From: Pseudomonadota bacterium
GTDB taxonomy: Bacteria > Pseudomonadota > Gammaproteobacteria > JAKAQQ01
Reading direction: 5' to 3'
Length of the DNA: 64,000 nucleotides
NCBI GenBank assembly: GCA_027365475.1
Contig: DAHXNI010000007.1
Span: 53,734-117,733 of the forward strand
Shown here piece after piece: positions 53,410 to 61,351 of the stretch. The notes under the pieces are model-generated. The model was not told where the DNA came from, did not search any database, and saw nothing but the letters and a program-made list of their open reading frames with translations. How positions within the stretch are numbered: position 1 is the first letter of the stretch; every line of letters starts with the position of its first letter. A program made the position numbers and the translations under genes.

Positions 53410-55260
53410 ATGTGCGGGATCATTGGTGCGCTGGGGCCAACCGATATCGTCCCCTGCCTCCTCGAAGGCCTCAGGCGGCTTGAGTACCGGGGGTATGATT
53501 CGGCGGGTCTTGCGCTCATTGACGATCGGGGCGAGCTTGTTCGCAGACGCCAGAGTGGTAAAGTCGCGGCCCTGATCCAGGCGGTTGAATGCGAAGGCCT
53601 GAAGGCGACCATTGGAATTGCGCACACTCGCTGGGCTACCCATGGTGCTCCCTCCGAATCGAATGCCCATCCCCATCTCTCGCAGGGGATTGCACTGGTG
53701 CACAACGGAATCATCGAGAACTATGCCGGACTCCGTAGCGAGCTCGAAGCGAAGGGCTACCGGTTCGAATCCGATACCGATAGCGAGGTCGTCGTCCACC
53801 TCATCCACGACATCCGGAAAAACCAGGCTGACCTCCGCTCCACACTCGTCCATGTCCAGCACCGGCTCGAGGGAGCCTATGCACTGGTTGCCCTGGATGC
53901 GCATGAACCGGATGTGCTCGTGGCCGTTCGTATGGGCTGCCCGATGGTGGTGGGACTTGGAGCGCAAGCCACCTTTGTGGCCTCGGATATCGCAGCCCTG
54001 CTGCCCTGGACACAGGAGTTCCTGTTCCTTGAAGACGGGGAAGTGGCCGAAATCCGCGCTCCCGGGAGCAGAGCAGGTGCCTGTAGACTCTGGAGTCGGG
54101 ACGGGAGCGTACTCACTCGTCCAGTTGTGCGTTCAACTCTCTCGTCGGATGCGGTTGAACGCGGATCCTACCCGCATTTCATGCTCAAAGAGATTCACGA
54201 GCAGCCCCGGGCAGTGAGTGAATCGCTTGAACAACGCATCACCCGCGAACATGTTCTCGTTGCAGCCTTGGGTTCTGAGGCTGCGAACATTTTGTCCCGC
54301 GTTAGGGCCGTCCATCTGGTTGCCTGCGGCTCAAGTTTCCATGCCGGACTGCTCGCGCGCAACTGGATTGAACAACACTCCGGTGTGCCAGCTTCGGTCG
54401 AAGTAGCTAGCGAGTATCGCTACCGTGAAGTGGCCATTCCGGAAGGCTGCCTGTTTATCTGTATCTCTCAATCTGGCGAAACCGCTGATACGCTGGCTGC
54501 CCTGCGCCGTGCGCGGACACTTCCCTATATTGGTGCACTATCCGTCTGCAACGTTCCGGAAAGCGCGATGATGCGGGAATCACCCTTGAAGCTGCTGACG
54601 CGTGCAGGCCCTGAAATTGGAGTCGCCTCAACCAAGGCCTTTGTGACGCAGCTCACGGTACTGCTTCTTTTGAGCCTGATACTCGCGAAAACTCTGAACC
54701 ACCTCACCTCGGATGCAGAGAAGCAGGCGGTTCAGGCTCTCCACCACTTGCCGCTTCTCATTGAACAGATGCTGAGTCTCGACGCCGAGATTGCTTCCAT
54801 GGCAGAACTGATCACAGCATATGACCATGCGCTATTCATTGCACGGGGGGATCATTATCCGGTTGCACTCGAGGGAGCCCTCAAACTCAAGGAGATTTCC
54901 TACATTCACGCAGAAAGCTGCCCGGCGGGAGAACTCAAACACGGTCCTTTGGCACTTATCGATAACCGCATGGCCGTGATCGCTCTACAACCGTCCAACG
55001 ATATCACGGCAAAGCTTCATTCCAATCTGGAAGTGATCCGTGCACGGGGCGGTCATTTGTATATGTTTGTGGATCCTGGACTCGGGATACAGGCTGTTCA
55101 GGCGCGTAAAATTGTGACATTGCCTCAAGCGCCGTCAGCATTGCTTTCACCGATCGCTTATGCCATTCCACTTCAGCTGCTCGCATACCATGTTGCTACC
55201 CTCAGAGGAGCTGATGTCGATCAGCCGCGCAACCTCGCGAAGTCGGTCACAGTAGAATAG
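53410..55260 (+). CDS. glmS: Glutamine-fructose-6-phosphate aminotransferase (isomerising)
   Basis: 616 residues. The N-terminal nucleophile Cys2 is in MCGIIGALGPTD, and the glutaminase domain has GIAHTRWATHG. Two SIS domains follow (ACGSSFHAGLLARN; CISQSGETADTLAAL), and the end is LRGADVDQPRNLAKSVTVE. It makes glucosamine-6-phosphate from fructose-6-phosphate and glutamine. The conserved last codons are the known attTn7 recognition region of TnsD-type proteins, and a Tn7-like end follows 25 bp after the stop. Confidence 0.98.
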   Translation: MCGIIGALGPTDIVPCLLEGLRRLEYRGYDSAGLALIDDRGELVRRRQSGKVAALIQAVECEGLKATIGIAHTRWATHGAPSESNAHPHLSQGIALVHNGIIENYAGLRSELEAKGYRFESDTDSEVVVHLIHDIRKNQADLRSTLVHVQHRLEGAYALVALDAHEPDVLVAVRMGCPMVVGLGAQATFVASDIAALLPWTQEFLFLEDGEVAEIRAPGSRAGACRLWSRDGSVLTRPVVRSTLSSDAVERGSYPHFMLKEIHEQPRAVSESLEQRITREHVLVAALGSEAANILSRVRAVHLVACGSSFHAGLLARNWIEQHSGVPASVEVASEYRYREVAIPEGCLFICISQSGETADTLAALRRARTLPYIGALSVCNVPESAMMRESPLKLLTRAGPEIGVASTKAFVTQLTVLLLLSLILAKTLNHLTSDAEKQAVQALHHLPLLIEQMLSLDAEIASMAELITAYDHALFIARGDHYPVALEGALKLKEISYIHAESCPAGELKHGPLALIDNRMAVIALQPSNDITAKLHSNLEVIRARGGHLYMFVDPGLGIQAVQARKIVTLPQAPSALLSPIAYAIPLQLLAYHVATLRGADVDQPRNLAKSVTVE

Positions 55261-55280
55261 GGATGATGCTGTGGAATAAA

Positions 55281-55285
55281 ATGTT
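55281..55285. other. Presumed target-site duplication at attTn7
   Basis: Five bases, ATGTT, immediately before the first TGT of the Tn7-like end and 21-25 bp after the glmS stop. Tn7 duplicates 5 bp at this position. The matching copy at the far end cannot be seen in the window. Confidence 0.5.
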
Positions 55286-55332
55286 TGTAGACGCAAAATA
55301 AAGTTGTATCGCGTAAAACAAAGTTGTATCGT
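55286..55332 (+). repeat. Tn7-like transposon end with two TnsB-type repeats
   Basis: It begins TGTAGACGC and contains AAAATAAAGTTGTATCG (55296-55312) and AAAACAAAGTTGTATCG (55316-55332). These 17-mers, identical but for one base and 20 bp apart, are arranged like TnsB-binding repeats at a Tn7 right end, the end that faces glmS. Further copies were not found downstream. Confidence 0.8.
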
Positions 55333-55545
55333 GGATTTTCCTATATATTTCAAGGACGCCGAAGATATCAGCTCGGTTGGGGTTCTGATAGGCTGTCGGA
55401 AGCGGGTCGTCGGGGATCGCCAGCTCGGAGATGGATTGGTCTTTCCGCTAGGGGCATTGATTCCAGCCCGGCTCTCAGCCGGGTACTGACGGGATCGGAT
55501 TGCACAGTTGAGGGCGAGACGGATCTTTGTGCGGTCAACACAGGA

Positions 55546-55758
55546 ATGGTTCTCGTCACCCAGGAACTCTCACCAGACATGAAGCAGGATCCCACGCAAT
55601 TGCCTTTCCGGCCCCTTCCAGACGATTATTGCCTACTCGAATGTTCATTATTTGAAAAAACGAATCGGGAATTCGCTAAGTTTGCAGCGGACCAGGCACG
55701 AGCACGGTTCACGGGTCCGTACCGACATCAATTCTGGACGCAGCGATCGGAACGGTGA
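55546..55758 (+). CDS. Small hypothetical ORF inside the Tn7-like element
   Basis: 70 codons from an ATG; the frame is open further upstream to about 55324. The protein is polar, with DMKQDPTQLPFRPLPDDY and a basic C-terminus (RHQFWTQRSER). No family is recognised and the ribosome-binding site is weak. It could be cargo or a decayed gene. Confidence 0.25.
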   Translation: MVLVTQELSPDMKQDPTQLPFRPLPDDYCLLECSLFEKTNREFAKFAADQARARFTGPYRHQFWTQRSER

Positions 55759-55997
55759 TCCGGTACCAGTTCGACATGACGTGGATAATCTGGTATCGTC
55801 CAAAATTGAATGCAGTGCGGGAGCACTTTCAGAGTGAACGAACAGCGAAGGAACGAAACCCATTCAACATCACGGCCTGGAGTCGGCAACAGCGCCGGCA
55901 CCCTTGTTCCCAGCCTTTGGAACGAGCCCCCACACAAACAATTTGCACCGATTGCAAATGCGAGGAATGAAAGATTGACCGGATAATCTGAGGCTGG

Positions 55998-56038
55998 AAA
56001 AACAAGAAGCCCGCGTGCATCAACACTTGGGCTTCTTG
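55998..56038 (-). terminator. Rho-independent terminator on the minus strand
   Basis: CAAGAAGCCC (56003-56012) pairs with GGGCTTCTTG (56029-56038) in a perfect 10-bp stem with a 16-base loop. Read on the minus strand the stem is followed by five T residues (complement of 55998-56002). No minus-strand gene is recognised upstream of it, so what it terminates is unclear. Confidence 0.5.
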
Positions 56039-56350
56039 AAGCGATACAGGAGGGCAATCAGACGTCCTCAGTATCACCGACCCCCAGGCGGCTTGTCAAG
56101 AGCCGCTCGGGAGCGGCTTGCCCGGATTGCCGAGATTCGGGATCCGCCCGGCCCTGGGTAGTCCGTCGTTTGTTCGACAGGCCGCCGAATACTGAGGAGA
56201 AACGATGGTTATGAATCACGGAGAGCGCTTCCCGGGTACCGGGAGACGGGGGTTCCCAACCTTCGGTCCGGGCTCTTTGTGCCCGTCCATCCCGGGCCCG
56301 ACCAAGCGCCGGGGCATCGTCTCGGGGCACAAGCCGGGCAGGAGCTCGCC

Positions 56351-57190
56351 GTGAGCCGACGCCGATACGGATTCGACGAAAAGAAAATCGAGCGTTTTCA
56401 CAAGGAGGGTCGCGGTATCGGGAGCCGGGCTACTTATAAACCATGGCTCACGATTCAGGATGTTGCCTCGCGCGGACGTTCCACCCGCATCCACTCTGCG
56501 AAGACCGGACGGGGGCACCACCTGTTGTCGGACATCGAGACGGGTCTGTTCATGTTGCTCGACTGGTCGGATACGGTGACCGACATCCGCGAACAATTTC
56601 CGCTTGAGCGGGACGCGACCCGGGAAATTGCCCGCGACATGGGGGTGCGACATCCCATGGACAGCACCAGTCGCGTCGATTTGGTGATGACCACCGATTT
56701 CCTGATCGACGTGCGTGTCGGCCAGCGAACCCAGTCGGTCGCTCGTGCGGTCAAGTCGGCCGATGATCTGAGCCGGAAACGGACCGTGGAGAAACTCGAA
56801 ATCGAGCGTCGCTACTGGCAGCACAAGGGGGTTCCCTGGCACCTGGTAACGGACCGCGATCTGCCGGAAGTCCGCATCAGGAACCTGCACTGGCTCCATG
56901 AAATGCGGGAGCTCGATCACACGAATGTCCCATACCCGGATTACTGGCGCGATCGCTGCGAGCGTTTTCTCGCGGATCTGGCTGGAACTGGGGACATGAC
57001 GATCCGGGCGTTCGCCGAGCGGATGGAAGAGACGGGGCGGCTCCAGTCCGGAGAGGCATTGACGATGATTCGCCACCTGGCTGCCAACAAGCGGATCGCG
57101 ATGGATCTGGATCGGCCGTTCAGCACCCAGAACCCGATCGGTTGCCTGCGCATGAATGTTGACGGGGTCACCGCCAAAGGGGTGGCTTGA
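56351..57190 (+). CDS. tnsA: Tn7-like transposase endonuclease subunit TnsA
   Basis: 279 residues from a GTG with AGGAG upstream; the frame is open for another 24 codons, but those are not TnsA-like. KEGRGIGSRATYKPWLTIQDV, HHLLSDIETGLF, VDLVMTTDFLIDV and RAVKSADDL align with E. coli TnsA. The restriction-enzyme-like catalytic residues appear as E63, D116 and K135. TnsA cuts the 5' strands at the transposon ends, letting the element excise. It is followed one base later by tnsB. Confidence 0.93.
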   Translation: MSRRRYGFDEKKIERFHKEGRGIGSRATYKPWLTIQDVASRGRSTRIHSAKTGRGHHLLSDIETGLFMLLDWSDTVTDIREQFPLERDATREIARDMGVRHPMDSTSRVDLVMTTDFLIDVRVGQRTQSVARAVKSADDLSRKRTVEKLEIERRYWQHKGVPWHLVTDRDLPEVRIRNLHWLHEMRELDHTNVPYPDYWRDRCERFLADLAGTGDMTIRAFAERMEETGRLQSGEALTMIRHLAANKRIAMDLDRPFSTQNPIGCLRMNVDGVTAKGVA

Positions 57191-57191
57191 T

Positions 57192-59354
57192 ATGCTGCGC
57201 AGAAACGACCTCATCGAGTATTCCGAGCCGGCGGGGAAGCGGATCCGCGTTCTCTGGCTGGACATGTCAGGGGATCGCGCGGCGGTCATTGATGTCGAAG
57301 CACGGGATGCGATGCCCGCAATTGTCGAATTATCGCCCTTGCTCCAGGACTTGGAGACTCGGCGTGCCACATTGCTGTTGAACGACGCTTATTTGGTGGT
57401 CGTGCCGGAGGAGGCAGCTCTGCCCCAACGGCATCGCGACGTTCGCGACAACGCTTGGAATCGTATCCGGGGATTGGTGGCGAACGAGCCCGATATCTTT
57501 TGTGCGAACCGTCGATGGGATCTGGTCGTGAAGTGCATTCGGACACACCATACGACACACAGGATGATCTACAAATATCTGCGCCGGTATTGGCAGCGCG
57601 GCCAGACGCCCAATGCGTTGGTGCCGGATTACGCCAAATCCGGTCGCCGGGGCATGGAACGGAGTTCCGGCGGGACGCGCAAACGTGGTCGACCTGTGAG
57701 GTACGGATCCTCGCCCGGTCTCAACGTCACGCCGGAAATCCGGCAGGTCTTCCAGGTGGCGACACAGCGATTCTATGCCTCCGGTAGCAAGTTCACGCAG
57801 GTGGGTGCCTACAACGAACTGATCCGGACGTTTTTTACCGAGAAAACCGTCGATCCGGAGACGGGGCGGCTCGTCCATCGCCCGGTTCTGGAGATGGAGC
57901 CGACCGGGTTCCCGACCCTCGGCCAGTATCGTTACTGGCTGACCAAAGACTTCAAGCCGCTGGACATCAAACGGAGCCGAGTCGGAGACAAGATCTACGA
58001 CAAGGACATGCGTGGCCTGCTCGGCACCTCCACAGCCGAAGCGCTTGGGCCGGGGAATCTGTGCCAGATCGATGCGACGATCGCGGATGTCTACCTGGTT
58101 TCGCGCCTGGACCGGCAGCGGATCGTCGGTCGCCCGGTATTTTACGCCGTTATCGACGTATTCAGCCGGATGATCGTGGGATTGTACATCGGCCTCGAGG
58201 GCCCTTCGTGGGTGGGTGCGATGATGGCCCTCGCGAGCACGAACGCAGACAAGGTGGGTTATTGCAGACAGTTCGGTATCGAGATTATCGAAGCGGACTG
58301 GCCGTGCCATTTCCTGCCGGGCGCCCTGTTGGGGGATCGCGGAGAAATCGCGAGTTCCGCAATCGATTCGCTCAGCAACAACTTCAGAGTCGACATACAG
58401 AGCGCCGCGCCGTACCGGGCGGATTGGAAAGGCGTGGTGGAACAGCGTTTCAACCTGTTGCCAGCGCAGTTCAGGCCGTATGTGCCCGGCTATATCGAGT
58501 GCGATTTCCGGGCTCGTGGCGGGAAAGACTATCGCCTGGACGCCGTACTGGATCTCGACGATTTCACACGAATTGTGATCGAGTCTGTCTTGTACCGCAA
58601 CAACCATCACGAACTCAAAAAGTATGACAAGGATCGCGACGTATTGGCCGACGGAGTGCCGGCGATCCCGACCGAACTTTGGGAATGGGGCATCCGCAAC
58701 CGGAGTGGCAACCCAAGGTCTTTCCCGGAAGAGTTGGTCCGCTTCGGTCTTCTGCCGACAGATACCGCAACGGTGACCGCATTCGGCATCCGCTGGCGAG
58801 GTGTTTTCTACGCCTCCGCGAAAGCCGTAGCGGAACGCTGGTTCGATCGCGCCCGTCAGAGCGGATCCTGGAAAGTGGCGGTTTCCTACGACCCGCGGGA
58901 CGTGGACACGATCTATCTCCATCACGAGACGGCGACAATGAACTTCGAGGTGTGCAATCTGATCGAGCGTAGCCGGGCATATCAGCACCTGACGCTCTGG
59001 GAAGTGGATCGGCAGCAACAGTTGGAGAAACATGCCGGCGCGAACCGGAGCCGAAGTCAGCAGCTGGCAGGAACCGATGCAGCGGCCAGCATCGCCAGAA
59101 TCGTGGAACAGGCGGAACGGAAACGGGGCAAGCCGGGTACGGAAAGTGCAGCCAGCCGGACCCGGAATATCCGCGGGAACCGGGCCAAGGAGAAGCAGGC
59201 CAACCGCGCCGTTGAAACCTTCCGGCTCGGGCCGACTTCCCCGGGCAAGTCGGCGGAAGTGCTTCCCTTCCCCGGCTCTGCCGGGGCGAAACCCGACTAC
59301 AGCGAGCCGGACATCACCGAAATCCTGGGGTCCGGAGGAGACGAAGATGCCTGA
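57192..59354 (+). CDS. tnsB: Tn7-like DDE transposase TnsB
   Basis: 720 residues. After N-terminal DNA-binding domains comes the RNase-H-fold catalytic domain: Asp in CQIDATIADVYLV (about residue 294), Asp in LLGDRGEIASS (about 382) and Glu in DWKGVVEQRF (about 417). All three DDE residues are present. It binds the end repeats and joins 3' ends to target DNA. The C-terminal tail is the segment that normally contacts TnsC. Translation probably starts at the ATG at 57192; tnsC overlaps its 3' end by 8 bp. Confidence 0.94.
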   Translation: MLRRNDLIEYSEPAGKRIRVLWLDMSGDRAAVIDVEARDAMPAIVELSPLLQDLETRRATLLLNDAYLVVVPEEAALPQRHRDVRDNAWNRIRGLVANEPDIFCANRRWDLVVKCIRTHHTTHRMIYKYLRRYWQRGQTPNALVPDYAKSGRRGMERSSGGTRKRGRPVRYGSSPGLNVTPEIRQVFQVATQRFYASGSKFTQVGAYNELIRTFFTEKTVDPETGRLVHRPVLEMEPTGFPTLGQYRYWLTKDFKPLDIKRSRVGDKIYDKDMRGLLGTSTAEALGPGNLCQIDATIADVYLVSRLDRQRIVGRPVFYAVIDVFSRMIVGLYIGLEGPSWVGAMMALASTNADKVGYCRQFGIEIIEADWPCHFLPGALLGDRGEIASSAIDSLSNNFRVDIQSAAPYRADWKGVVEQRFNLLPAQFRPYVPGYIECDFRARGGKDYRLDAVLDLDDFTRIVIESVLYRNNHHELKKYDKDRDVLADGVPAIPTELWEWGIRNRSGNPRSFPEELVRFGLLPTDTATVTAFGIRWRGVFYASAKAVAERWFDRARQSGSWKVAVSYDPRDVDTIYLHHETATMNFEVCNLIERSRAYQHLTLWEVDRQQQLEKHAGANRSRSQQLAGTDAAASIARIVEQAERKRGKPGTESAASRTRNIRGNRAKEKQANRAVETFRLGPTSPGKSAEVLPFPGSAGAKPDYSEPDITEILGSGGDEDA

Positions 59355-59844
59355 CGGATCCCTCCCGGTCGCACTGAGCGAATATTCCGACAACCCCTTT
59401 ATCGCGCGGCTGCCGCCCCTGTTATCGCAGCGCGCGCTGCTGGACGCGCTGGTTTCGCGGCCGCCCTTCGACGAGCGCGAACGGGGCTACCCGGCCCACC
59501 TCCGCAAGCACTGCATCGTACGGCTCGTGCGCTACTTCGAACCCCTGCCGCGACAGGTTCAGCTCGCAGACCGTTTCGCGATGCTTTTGCGGCAGGGTTA
59601 CGTGGGTCGCAATCCGCTCACGCACGACTATCTCGCCCATCTTCACAACGGTGCCGACCGGGTCGAGGCAGGTGCGCTGGATGCGCCCATCGGTCGGCCG
59701 GTAGAGAACACCGCGGCGAGTTTCGCATTGGTCGGCTGTTCGGGCATCGGCAAGACTCTCTCCATGAACAAGGTGCTGCATCTCTACCCACAGCTCATCC
59801 ATCATCGCGAACCCTTCAGTCTGATCCAGATCGTCTGGCACTGA
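59347..59844 (+). pseudogene. tnsC: Truncated TnsC (AAA+ regulator), N-terminal part only
   Basis: 165 residues against roughly 550 in Tn7. It contains the N-terminal domain and the Walker A motif GCSGIGKTLSMNK near residue 130, then stops after FSLIQIVWH; a normal TnsC continues with WLKxDCP, Walker B and the rest of the AAA+ fold. The loss removes ATP hydrolysis and target coupling. The break joins directly to DNA of different character, the phospholipase-D-like gene. Confidence 0.85.
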
Positions 59845-59876
59845 CTAACAGTAAAGAAAGTTCAAGCAAACAGTCG

Positions 59877-61139
59877 GTGACCCTGCTGGATTTTATAAAA
59901 GGGGCAGTCAAAGCGACTGCGAAAAGGAATGCCCGACGACATCTTTACATCCTCACCTGCTACTTCGATATAGAGACGCTGGTGGAAGTCATATCGGAGA
60001 TTTCCAAAAGGCTGGAAAGTGTATCCGGTAAAGTGGCTGGGGTCACAGTGGCAATTGACGTTGGTGAATGGATCAGATGTCGCGTCTCAAGTTCCAAATT
60101 GAAGGAGCAGATTTCAAAGGCGGCAAATATAGAGAAAAAAAGAGTGAAGGTGGTTCCAGTCCGTGCGCCGGGGCAACTGCTGCACGCCAAGGCCTATGCT
60201 GCTATTAGCCCGCACGATCAACAAAAGGGGTTTGTCGTAATCACGTCAGGCAATACCACTCGGCCCGGTCTTGGTCTGAGTATTCCAGGCAACCTGGAGA
60301 TTGCTGCCTTGATCACTGAACCAGAATCTCTGGTAGTCTTCACGCACATCATGCAGGAGTTAGAAGAATATAAAATATCCGGGAAAAACGCCATGAAGCA
60401 AGATGATTTTCTCCGGGCATTGGCGTTATTCAAGTCTGGTCAATTTTATCACCGGTGGCAAGGCTCGCTGGGGGCAGAAATACGATTCACACTCACGCTT
60501 ACGAGAAAGGGAAAGAGTGCGCGTAAATCGAACGCCAAAGAGTTCGGTGGATACCAATTCGATGGCCACACGATGTCACGGAGCCCAATCGATATCGAAC
60601 AGGTATTCATAGATAACCCGAAGCCTTTCAATGCTCCATTCTGGCGCAACTACGCTGTCGATACCCTGCTTGGATACTGGGTTCCCGGCCCTGTAGCCTG
60701 TATAGTTGATGAAAAGCTGAAAGAGGATGCTTCGCCATATATCAAGGGGGTTGAGCAATTGTTAACGCCACAACGTATCAACAGGGTCGCAGGACGACTC
60801 AAGATTGATATCAATAACTTTAGAAAGAGGAAATGGATTGAGGAAGAATGCAGCATCGTTGACAGCTGGGAAACACGTGTCAATGACTTTCGGAAAAGAA
60901 CAGATTTGATTCAGCTTCGCATTTTTCCATATCAGAAAGTGCCTGATGTTTTCACGATCGAAACTCGTCAGGCGATAACCGAAACCGCAAAGTTTCTTCG
61001 TGAGCATTTGAGTTCCAAGAAGATAATGAGCCCCACGAAAGGCGTAGTCGCCAAGTTTTTTTCTAATCCCGGAATGACGGTGGAAGAACTCGACAAAGAG
61101 TGGGAGCGTGTCGGAAAGTGTGCCCGCAAGATCTTATAG
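59877..61139 (+). CDS. Phospholipase-D-superfamily protein (single HKD-like motif)
   Basis: About 420 residues from a GTG. Near residue 100 it has LLHAKAYAAIS followed by VITSGNTTRPGL, the HxK...SGN form of the PLD/HKD motif found in nucleases and in helicase-associated proteins. The C-terminal 250 residues are unassigned. AT content is clearly higher than around it, suggesting transfer. The frame is open 36 bases upstream to CTGACTAACAG, which looks like an original ATG start altered at the tnsC junction. A DNA-processing or defence role is inference. Confidence 0.65.
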   Translation: MTLLDFIKGAVKATAKRNARRHLYILTCYFDIETLVEVISEISKRLESVSGKVAGVTVAIDVGEWIRCRVSSSKLKEQISKAANIEKKRVKVVPVRAPGQLLHAKAYAAISPHDQQKGFVVITSGNTTRPGLGLSIPGNLEIAALITEPESLVVFTHIMQELEEYKISGKNAMKQDDFLRALALFKSGQFYHRWQGSLGAEIRFTLTLTRKGKSARKSNAKEFGGYQFDGHTMSRSPIDIEQVFIDNPKPFNAPFWRNYAVDTLLGYWVPGPVACIVDEKLKEDASPYIKGVEQLLTPQRINRVAGRLKIDINNFRKRKWIEEECSIVDSWETRVNDFRKRTDLIQLRIFPYQKVPDVFTIETRQAITETAKFLREHLSSKKIMSPTKGVVAKFFSNPGMTVEELDKEWERVGKCARKIL

Positions 61140-61159
61140 AGGCAAGTGCGGGCGCTTGA

Positions 61160-61351
61160 GCGCACCTGGATGGAAGTTCAGAAAATGTCCAGATACACCT
61201 TGTCACCATACGCAGCTGGCCCACCCGTGCGCTGGTGGAAGCTCTGCTTGAAATTCGGCGCGACTACATTCCGGCAGACAGCGACCCGGTACTGCTGTAC
61301 GAACGTCAGTCCATGAGTCTTCCGCTGCTGCTGTTATACATAGCGACTTAA
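61160..61351 (+). pseudogene. Gene remnant interrupted by IS630 element
   Basis: An open frame without a good start that reads LVTIRSWPTRALVEALLEIR, then PADSDPVLLYERQSMSLPLLLLY, and runs into the IS630 end, where it meets a stop. It looks like real protein sequence. I do not recognise the family and found no clear continuation beyond the IS. An ORF of 48 codons in another frame (from 61171) is the alternative. Confidence 0.35.

Larger units (their letters stand above)
55333..56350. other. Region between the Tn7-like end and tnsA
   Basis: About 1 kb, unusually long for the gap between a Tn7 right end and tnsA. It has one small coding-like ORF (55546-55758) and a minus-strand terminator-like hairpin (55998-56038). 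No known gene was recognised. A short dyad, AGCCGCTC-GGGAGCGGCT, lies near 56099-56116. Confidence 0.45.
55286..59844 (+). mobile_element. Tn7-like element remnant (R end, tnsA, tnsB, truncated tnsC)
   Basis: Starts with the end at 55286; the transposition genes run away from glmS as in Tn7. Recognisable element sequence stops at the broken tnsC (59844). DNA beyond this may be cargo or later replacements. No tniQ/tnsD, tnsE or cas gene and no second end with the same repeats are seen up to 64 kb, so the true right-hand boundary is unknown. Confidence 0.8.

Noticed and set aside
57330..59393. Minus-strand ORF of 687 codons opposite tnsB
   Set aside because: tnsB on the plus strand has all DDE motifs; the antisense frame is a shadow.
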